A stretch of 10,405 nt of DNA from Candidatus Odinarchaeota archaeon (GTDB lineage Archaea > Asgardarchaeota > JAGGXT01). Made by a program: the position numbers and the translations under genes. The notes under the pieces are model-generated. The model had not been told where the DNA came from. It searched no databases and was given only the letters and a program-made list of their open reading frames with translations. Shown piece after piece: positions 5,000 through 10,405 of this stretch (positions are counted from its first letter, which is position 1; each line of letters starts with the position of its first letter). The stretch lies in assembly GCA_021162905.1 (NCBI GenBank), contig JAGGXT010000099.1, positions 1 to 10,405 of the forward strand. The letters run 5' to 3'.

Positions 5000-6334
5000 A
5001 TGACCAATGAAGATATGTTTGCTATAGAACGTATTGTTGCAAGAGAAATTTTAGATTCCCGTGGAAATCCAACAATCGAAGCTGAAGTTCATACCAAAGA
5101 AGGTATTATTGGTCGTGCATCCGTACCGTCTGGTGCGTCAACTGGAGCCTTTGAAGCAATTGAGCTCAGAGATAATGACCCTAGACGATATAAAGGCAAA
5201 GGGGTTCTTACCGCAGTTAAAAATGTTAATGAAGAAATTTCCTCATTATTAAAAGGGATTTCCGTTTTAAAGCAAAAAGAAATTGATCTACTAATGATAG
5301 AATATGATGGGACTCCCAATAAAAGTAGATTGGGCGCTAATGCTATACTAAGTGTTTCTTTAGCTGTTACAAGAGCTGCTGCCAACTCTCTAAAGATACC
5401 ATTATATAATTATATTAATGAATATATATGTAAGCAATATTCCTGCCTTCCATGCAAAATCGCTATGCCTTATCCTCTGATGAATATTCTTAATGGGGGA
5501 AAACATGCTGGAAATGAATTAAATATTCAAGAGTTTATGATAATTCCACGTTTTAATGATAGCTTCAGAGAATCTTTAAGAGTTGGCGTGGAGGTTTATC
5601 ACACTTTAAAAAACTATCTCAAGAGAAAATTTGGTCCTTCTTCAATAAATGTCGGTGATGAAGGGGGTTTTGCACCTCCAATGAAAGAAACTCGTGATGC
5701 CCTTATTGCTTTAATGTCTTCCGTTGAAGAAGCTGGTTATACTCCGGGAAAAGAAGTATTACTAGCTATTGATGCTGCGGCATCTGTATTTTATGATGCG
5801 AAGACAAATAAATATAATATTGATGGAAAACATTTAACACCTGCTGAGCTTGTCGATTATTACCTCGAACTCATTTCAGAATATCCATTAAAATCAATTG
5901 AAGATCCATTTTATGAAAATGATTTTGAATTGTTTTCCGAACTTACGAAAAAAGTGAGCAATAGAATCCAAATTGTAGGCGACGATCTTTTCGTTACAAA
6001 TAAGCAACGCCTATTAAAAGGAATATCTATTGGTGCAGCAAATGCTCTTTTATTGAAAGTAAATCAAGTAGGTACACTCACAGAGGCTTTAGAAGCCGCA
6101 GAAATTGCAATAAAAAATAGCTATGCAGTAATTGTTAGTCATAGAAGTGGTGAAACTGAAGATTCGTTCATTGCAGATCTTGTTGTCGGAATTGGTGTCG
6201 GCCAAATAAAAACGGGAGCTCCTTGCAGAAGTGATAGAACGTCCAAATACAACCAATTACTACGGATAGAAGATGAAACAAACGCTCCATTTGCAAGCAA
6301 GCTAAATCTTAGTTTTCTTAGAAAGTTAAGTTAA
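5000..6334 (+). CDS. eno: Enolase (phosphopyruvate hydratase)
   Basis: Cytoplasmic enolase interconverts 2-phosphoglycerate and phosphoenolpyruvate in glycolysis and gluconeogenesis, using Mg2+. From ATG 5000 the protein has 444 residues, slightly longer than the usual 420-435, partly through an insertion near 141-155 (EYICKQYSCLPCK) before PLMNILNGG. Family motifs are SRGNPT (20-25), SGASTGAFEA (44-53), GGKHAGN (166-172), catalytic E221 in DEGGFAPP, metal ligands D258, E301 and D328, catalytic K353 in LKVNQ, and HRSGET from H381, then K404 in IKTGAP. All expected active-site residues are present. The start is set by GGTGA at 4990-4994, exactly five bases before the ATG; the ATG at 4982 would lie before the ribosome binding site. 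Archaeal eno is often in an rpoN-rpoK-eno-rpsB ribosomal cluster; here it stands alone beside ppsA. Confidence 0.97.
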   Translation: MTNEDMFAIERIVAREILDSRGNPTIEAEVHTKEGIIGRASVPSGASTGAFEAIELRDNDPRRYKGKGVLTAVKNVNEEISSLLKGISVLKQKEIDLLMIEYDGTPNKSRLGANAILSVSLAVTRAAANSLKIPLYNYINEYICKQYSCLPCKIAMPYPLMNILNGGKHAGNELNIQEFMIIPRFNDSFRESLRVGVEVYHTLKNYLKRKFGPSSINVGDEGGFAPPMKETRDALIALMSSVEEAGYTPGKEVLLAIDAAASVFYDAKTNKYNIDGKHLTPAELVDYYLELISEYPLKSIEDPFYENDFELFSELTKKVSNRIQIVGDDLFVTNKQRLLKGISIGAANALLLKVNQVGTLTEALEAAEIAIKNSYAVIVSHRSGETEDSFIADLVVGIGVGQIKTGAPCRSDRTSKYNQLLRIEDETNAPFASKLNLSFLRKLS

Positions 6335-6370
6335 GTTATACATTTTTTAACTTTACTTTATATTTTTGTA
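6335..6370 (+). terminator. T-rich terminator region of eno
   Basis: Immediately after the eno stop, ATTTTTTAAC and TATATTTTTG provide two T-tracts. The rest of the 185-base gap to ppsA is AT-rich with no other feature apart from the ppsA promoter. Confidence 0.45.
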
Positions 6371-6450
6371 ATCCATTGATAAATAAATGATATTTTTCTA
6401 CATCATATCATATGTTTTATCTGTTTATGTTTCATTTCTATTATTTTAAC

Positions 6451-6467
6451 CAACAAATTTATAAAAA
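6451..6467 (+). promoter_or_regulatory. ppsA promoter: BRE and TATA box
   Basis: CAACAAA followed by TTTATAAAAA (6458-6467) is the clearest BRE and TATA match in the window. It predicts transcription start near 6488 and a leader of about 30 bases carrying GGGGTG at 6505-6510. Confidence 0.6.
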
Positions 6468-6519
6468 GATAGTCTAATTTTGACTCAAATTAATCCAATA
6501 AAGTGGGGTGTATTTCTTA

Positions 6520-8892
6520 ATGAGTGACAAAGCTAAAAAATTTGTTCTTTGGTTTGAGGAACTCACCAAAGAAGACATACCCCTCGTTGGCGGGAAAAAT
6601 GCTAACTTGGGAGAATTGTTAGCAAAAGCTAAAGTGCCAGTTCCACCGGGTTTTGCCATAACAGCATATGCTTATCGTAGATTTATTGAAGATACTGGAA
6701 TTAAAGATGAGATTCTTTCAATTGTTAAGAATACAAATATTCATAATACAGAGGATTTAGAAAATGCAAGTAAGAGAATTAGAGAACTAATAGAGAAAAC
6801 TCCTATTCCTGAATATTTACAAAAGGAAATAATGAATGCATACGATGAACTTTGTAGGCGTGAAGGAGTTGATGAGGTTCTTGTTGCAACACGTAGTTCT
6901 GCAACTGCAGAAGACTTACCAGGAGCAAGCTTTGCAGGTCAGCAAGAAACATACTTAAATGTAGGTCGTGCAGATTTGCTTGACAAAGTACGAAAATGTT
7001 GGAGTAGTCTTTTTACACCACGTGCTATTTTTTACAGGGAAGAAAAAGGATTTGAACATGATAAAGTCTTAATAAGTGTTGCAGTTCAAAAGATGGTTAA
7101 CGCTAGGACAGCGGGTGTTATGTTTACAATTCATCCATCTACGGGGGATAAAACAAAAATAATGATTGAAGGAAGTTGGGGCTTAGGTGAAGCTGTTGTA
7201 AGTGGATCTGTAACTCCTGATACATTTATTGTTGATAAAAAATCATTGGAAATAGTAGAGCGCCATATTCCAACTAAAAAAATTCAAGTAATCCGCGATC
7301 CAAAGACAGGAAAAACTATAAAGACCGAAGTCCCTAAGGATCTTCAAGATAAGCCATCTCTCTCTGATGAAGAAGTTATCGAATTAGCTAAATATGGTAT
7401 CAAAATAGAAGAACATTATGGACGTCCAATGGATATTGAATGGGCAATTGAAAGTGGAGATAATAAAATTTACATTCTACAAGCTAGACCAGAGACTGTA
7501 TTTAGTGAAAGAGCAGCTGAGCCCTCGGAAGAGAAAGTCGAAATAACTGTTGAAAAGAAAGTTCTAGTTCAAGGACTACCTGCAAGTCCAGGTATTGCTA
7601 TAGGTAGGGCTAAAGTGATTCTAGATGTTAAGGACATTCATTTGATGAAAGATGGTGATATATTAGTTACAACAATGACAACTCCTGATTGGGTTCCCGC
7701 AATGAGAAAGGCAGCAGCTATAATCACCGATGAAGGTGGTTTTACAGCACACGCTGCTATTGTAAGTAGAGAACTAGGTATTCCATGTATCGTAGGTACA
7801 GGTAATGCTACAAAAGTCATCAAAACGGGACAGTTAATAACGGTTGATGCAAAAAGAGGAGTTGTTTATGAGGGTGCAATAGAAGAATATGTTAAAAAAG
7901 AAGAGAAAGCCGCTGAAGTTAAAGCCGTTACACTTGGCGAAGCTGTTCCTATCACGGGTACAAAGATATACATAAACTTAGGTGTTCCTGAAAAAGCTGA
8001 AGAATATGCTAAGCTGCCTGTTGATGGCGTTGGTTTAATGCGTGAAGAATTTATAGTAGCTACATATATTGGTAAACATCCAATGAAGCTAATAGAGGAG
8101 GGTAATGAACAAGTTTTCATAGATAAGCTAGCCGAAGGCATTGCCATGGTTGCTAAAGCATTCTATCCTAGACCCGTTGTGCTAAGATTTTCTGATTTCA
8201 AAACAAATGAATATCGAAAACTAGAAGGCGGCGAAAAATATGAGATTGAAGAAGAAAACCCAATGTTGGGCTGGCGTGGACAATCTAGATATGTGGACCC
8301 CGATTATGAACCAGCATTCAGACTGGAGCTAAGGGCTATTAAAAAAGTACGAGAGGAAATGCAACTGACAAATGTATGGGTTATGATTCCCTTTGTTCGT
8401 ACGGTAGAGAATCTTAAGAAAGTAATAAAAATAATGGAAGAAGAAGGTCTTAAACGTGGACCCGACTTTAAAGTATGGTTGATGGCTGAAGTTCCTTCTA
8501 ATATACTTTTGGTAGACAAATTCTGCGAGTACGTAGATGGCTTCTCCATAGGATCTAACGATTTGACTCAGTTAATATTAGGTGTAGATAGGGAGTCTGG
8601 AAAATTAGCATATCTATTTGATGAACGAAACTTAGCAGTAAGAAGAGCAATTAAATATCTAATAAAACATGCACATAAAAGAGGAAAAACAGTATCGATA
8701 TGCGGGCAAGCTCCATCTACGATAGAAGGTTACATAGAATTTCTGGTCAGGGCTGGGATTGATAGCATAAGTGTAAATCCAGATGTCGCTATAGAAGCTA
8801 GGAAAAAAGTGGCTCAAATCGAACAAAGAATAATCATGGAGAAATTATTAGGTCATTTCTATGAAGATCCAGATGAAGATTTACCGCAATGA
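6520..8892 (+). CDS. ppsA: Phosphoenolpyruvate synthase (pyruvate, water dikinase)
   Basis: PpsA converts pyruvate, ATP and water to phosphoenolpyruvate, AMP and phosphate, feeding gluconeogenesis; in some archaea it may also run toward pyruvate. The 790-residue length is normal. Order of domains: N-terminal nucleotide-binding domain (about 1-325) with VGGKNANLGEL and TRSSATAEDLPGASFAGQQE; phosphohistidine domain (about 345-450) with GGFTAHAAIVSRELGIPC, in which H411 is the phosphorylated histidine; and C-terminal PEP/pyruvate barrel (about 475-775) with GSNDLTQLILGVDRE and C728 in SICGQAPS. All key residues are present. The start is ATG 6520; the earlier GTG at 6508 lies inside the GGGGTG ribosome binding site. 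The spacing of about nine bases is longer than in neighbouring genes. It follows eno on the same strand but has its own TATA box, and is convergent with the L10e gene. Confidence 0.97.
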   Translation: MSDKAKKFVLWFEELTKEDIPLVGGKNANLGELLAKAKVPVPPGFAITAYAYRRFIEDTGIKDEILSIVKNTNIHNTEDLENASKRIRELIEKTPIPEYLQKEIMNAYDELCRREGVDEVLVATRSSATAEDLPGASFAGQQETYLNVGRADLLDKVRKCWSSLFTPRAIFYREEKGFEHDKVLISVAVQKMVNARTAGVMFTIHPSTGDKTKIMIEGSWGLGEAVVSGSVTPDTFIVDKKSLEIVERHIPTKKIQVIRDPKTGKTIKTEVPKDLQDKPSLSDEEVIELAKYGIKIEEHYGRPMDIEWAIESGDNKIYILQARPETVFSERAAEPSEEKVEITVEKKVLVQGLPASPGIAIGRAKVILDVKDIHLMKDGDILVTTMTTPDWVPAMRKAAAIITDEGGFTAHAAIVSRELGIPCIVGTGNATKVIKTGQLITVDAKRGVVYEGAIEEYVKKEEKAAEVKAVTLGEAVPITGTKIYINLGVPEKAEEYAKLPVDGVGLMREEFIVATYIGKHPMKLIEEGNEQVFIDKLAEGIAMVAKAFYPRPVVLRFSDFKTNEYRKLEGGEKYEIEEENPMLGWRGQSRYVDPDYEPAFRLELRAIKKVREEMQLTNVWVMIPFVRTVENLKKVIKIMEEEGLKRGPDFKVWLMAEVPSNILLVDKFCEYVDGFSIGSNDLTQLILGVDRESGKLAYLFDERNLAVRRAIKYLIKHAHKRGKTVSICGQAPSTIEGYIEFLVRAGIDSISVNPDVAIEARKKVAQIEQRIIMEKLLGHFYEDPDEDLPQ

Positions 8893-8898
8893 ATCAAT

Positions 8899-8919
8899 AT
8901 TTCTTTTTAATTATTTTTT
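8899..8919 (+). terminator. T-tract terminator of ppsA inside the end of the L10e gene
   Basis: ATTTCTTTTTAATTATTTTT begins a few bases after the ppsA stop and overlaps the last codons (lysines) and stop of the convergent L10e gene. Only 18 bases separate the two stops, so the terminator is partly encoded in the opposing gene. Confidence 0.5.
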
Positions 8920-9468
8920 AAATTCAGATATTAAAGGAAATCCTATTTTCTTTATTATATGTTCTGGTGCTTTTTCTATTACTATTCTTGTCTTCATAGG
9001 GACTTTCATAGAGACTCGTCTTAAAGCTTCTAATGCTATCGATATACCATCTTCATTCACGCCTATCGTAACAATCGGGGAACCGAAGAAAACTCTTGCT
9101 GCCATTCCAAAAGGTTTTCCGAATGCTTTTCTCATGCCCTCTTGTAGCCTATCAGCACCTGCAAAGGCCATCATTTTATTTTCTCTCAGAATATGATGAG
9201 GATGGGCTCTGATCCTTAAATGATAGCCTTCTGCTGATAATTTCTTGGATAAATATCTATTAGCGGCTATTCTCAAAGCCTCTAACGCATTATGTGTTAT
9301 ATTTCCTTGCTCTAGAGATACCAATGTTAAATATATTGGAAATTCTTTATTCTTTGAACCCATATCAAAAATTTGGATCTTAGGCTGCGGAACACCACGT
9401 ATGTATTCTTTCCTAGTATATGGGGGAGTGTCAAAATATCTATAGCATCTTGAAGGTCTTCTTGGCAT
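8911..9468 (-). CDS. rpl10e: Large subunit ribosomal protein L10e (uL16)
   Basis: L10e/uL16 is the archaeal and eukaryotic counterpart of bacterial L16, placed near the tRNA corridor and peptidyl transferase centre of the large subunit. The 185-residue product begins MPRRPSRCYRYFDTPPYTRK, a classic basic start of the family, and contains the signature RIRAHPHHILRENKMM followed by FAGADRLQEGMRKAFGKP, then ARVFFGSP. ATG 9468 is chosen over upstream alternatives that would add 15 residues absent from the family; GGTGG at 9478-9474 lies five bases before it. It follows the GPN-loop GTPase gene after 57 bases and has its own TATA box, so it can be transcribed alone or with the GTPase. It ends 18 bases from the convergent ppsA. 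Confidence 0.97.
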   Translation of the reverse strand: MPRRPSRCYRYFDTPPYTRKEYIRGVPQPKIQIFDMGSKNKEFPIYLTLVSLEQGNITHNALEALRIAANRYLSKKLSAEGYHLRIRAHPHHILRENKMMAFAGADRLQEGMRKAFGKPFGMAARVFFGSPIVTIGVNEDGISIALEALRRVSMKVPMKTRIVIEKAPEHIIKKIGFPLISEFKK

Positions 9469-9510
9469 GATTACCACCATTACAAATTTACACAAGATAC
9501 ACAAAAATGG

Positions 9511-9523
9511 CATATTTAAATTT
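9511..9523 (-). promoter_or_regulatory. TATA box for the L10e gene
   Basis: On the minus strand AATTTAAATATG lies directly after the stop of the GPN GTPase gene. It predicts transcription start near 9492 and a leader of about 24 bases that includes GGTGG, so L10e should have a promoter independent of the upstream gene. Confidence 0.5.
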
Positions 9524-9525
9524 AT

Positions 9526-10302
9526 TTATTCATACGATAGATAATCCTCTCCGCCCGCAAATATCCTTTGAAGTTCAGCATAAAGCGTATCCATGTTGGT
9601 TCTTTCATAGGCAGAGATAGGTAGTATTCTTGAAATCGTTCCGAAATCTTTAAGCATTTCCCCAATTTTAATAGTCATTTCTCTTAGTATCCCTTTTGTT
9701 TCTTCATCTGCCGCTTTTATTAGATCATCAAGATCATTTGTCCATTCTAATATTTTTGCATATTCTTTCTCTGTTAAAGTATCGATTTTCGTCAGAAGAT
9801 TTAATTGGGGCTTTATAAACCTATACTGAATTGCAGCTCCTAGCAAGAGAACTGAAATTATATTCGCTGGATTTTTACTCAAATTTGAATCAATTAGGTA
9901 GAGAATTGCTGATCGTGCAGCTTCTATTTTAGATAGTTCGTCAACGAGATAAGGCCCCACATCTCTAAAGACAAATAACTCTAATTGACCTGGTGTGTCT
10001 ATTAATACGTATTCTGCATCATATGAGAGTATCTCATTCACTATTTTTTTCATTTTTAGAGCAAGAAAATCCATAGAAACGATAAGCCCGCCATTGGGAC
10101 CTAATTGATATTCTTCCATTATTTTATCGACATCTATATATTCACGTACATCAATCTCTGGATAGTATGGCACTCGTTTTACGCCAGGGTCTAAATTGAC
10201 AGAAATAGCATAAATATTCTGGTTTCTTAGCCAATCTAAAAACGTTGCAGTTAACGTAGTTTTACCACTACCAGCAGTTCCTACAATAAAGACAAAATAC
10301 AT
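9526..10302 (-). CDS. GPN-loop GTPase
   Basis: The 258-residue protein is a member of the GPN-loop GTPase family, dimeric GTPases conserved in archaea and eukaryotes. Eukaryotic GPN1-3 are needed for assembly and nuclear import of RNA polymerase II; the archaeal role is not settled. Motifs in order are P-loop GTAGSGKTT (8-16), LDPG (37-40), the defining insert GPNGG (68-72), G3 DTPGQLELF (102-110), G4 LTKID (170-174) with TKxD in place of NKxD, and G5-like PISAYE (228-233). The length is typical and all motifs are intact. The ATG at 10302 is supported by GGAGCTGA at 10315-10308, five bases upstream. L10e follows on the same strand. A possible upstream gene may end inside its ribosome binding site. 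Confidence 0.94.
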   Translation of the reverse strand: MYFVFIVGTAGSGKTTLTATFLDWLRNQNIYAISVNLDPGVKRVPYYPEIDVREYIDVDKIMEEYQLGPNGGLIVSMDFLALKMKKIVNEILSYDAEYVLIDTPGQLELFVFRDVGPYLVDELSKIEAARSAILYLIDSNLSKNPANIISVLLLGAAIQYRFIKPQLNLLTKIDTLTEKEYAKILEWTNDLDDLIKAADEETKGILREMTIKIGEMLKDFGTISRILPISAYERTNMDTLYAELQRIFAGGEDYLSYE

Positions 10303-10307
10303 AAAAA

Positions 10308-10405
10308 TCAGCTCCTATAAATTTTAAGGTGCAAATTTATTAAATTTTTAGCATTTAAGTTAACATCAACCAATATAGTAGAATTTTTAGTTTCATCTTT
10401 CCAAT
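10308..10405 (-). CDS. Possible C-terminal tail of an unknown upstream gene
   Basis: One minus-strand frame stays open from the right edge for 31 codons and ends at TGA 10310-10308, reading roughly WKDETKNSTILVDVNLN and then a basic tail ending IYRS. Its stop would lie inside the GGAGCTGA ribosome binding site of the GPN GTPase gene, the same stop-in-binding-site layout seen at carS/OB and methyltransferase/csl4. Chance is not excluded: a run this long is not rare in AT-rich DNA, and the same interval also holds a TATA-like TTTAATAAATTT on the minus strand (about 10333-10345) that could be the promoter of the GTPase gene. No family is recognised. Confidence 0.3.
   Translation of the reverse strand, partial: WKDETKNSTILVDVNLNAKNLINLHLKIYRS

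Noticed and set aside
6371..6450. AT-rich gap between eno and ppsA considered for a small RNA
   Set aside because: No stable stem, box motif or open frame was seen; it contains only the eno terminator and ppsA promoter at its ends.
8861..9196. Plus-strand open frame of 111 codons after ppsA
   Set aside because: It overlaps the end of ppsA and is antisense to L10e; no ribosome binding site or family resemblance is visible.
1..10405. CRISPR array, insertion sequence, integrase site, toxin-antitoxin or defence genes
   Set aside because: No regularly spaced repeats, terminal inverted repeats with a transposase, tRNA genes or defence motifs were found; all substantial genes are core archaeal functions.

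Overview
The window is a stretch of core archaeal chromosome, AT-rich throughout. Archaeal markers include the lipid enzyme CarS, primase large subunit PriL, RNA polymerase subunit Rpo11, transcription factor TFS, exosome subunit Csl4, ribosomal protein L10e and TATA-type promoters with T-tract terminators. The visible PriL N-terminus resembles Sulfolobus-type PriL, so a hyperthermophilic or thermophilic member of Thermoproteota (Crenarchaeota) is the best guess. The genus cannot be told from the sequence alone.

Layout. (1) 1-2513, all on the minus strand: carS and a small OB-fold protein (stop and ribosome binding site overlapping), then after a hairpin or T-tract the sliding clamp gene pcn with its own promoter, then priL, which runs off the left edge. 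(2) 2619-2954, plus strand: tfs, divergent from carS and probably leaderless. (3) 2992-4916, minus strand: a tight four-gene RNA operon, transcribed as METTL5-like methyltransferase, csl4, rpoL, small RNase III-like protein. The last three all start with TTG. (4) 5000-8892, plus strand: eno and ppsA, each with its own promoter. Both produce phosphoenolpyruvate. (5) 8911-10302, minus strand: GPN-loop GTPase then ribosomal protein L10e. A short open frame at the right edge may be the tail of one more gene.

The genes fall into four jobs: DNA replication (PriL, PCNA, perhaps the OB protein), transcription and RNA turnover or rRNA modification (TFS, Rpo11, Csl4, METTL5-like, RNase III-like), translation and assembly (L10e, GPN GTPase), and central carbon and lipid metabolism (enolase, PEP synthase, CarS). 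Ribosome binding sites are strikingly regular: GGTGA, or a one-base variant, lies exactly 5 nt before the start in seven genes, and I used this to move several starts inward.

I see no mobile element, CRISPR array, tRNA, rRNA, defence island or toxin pair, and no stretch over 300 bases without a gene. I do not find a clearly undescribed system. The least characterised items are the small OB-fold protein and the RNase III-like protein fused in frame, but for one stop codon, to the end of rpoL.
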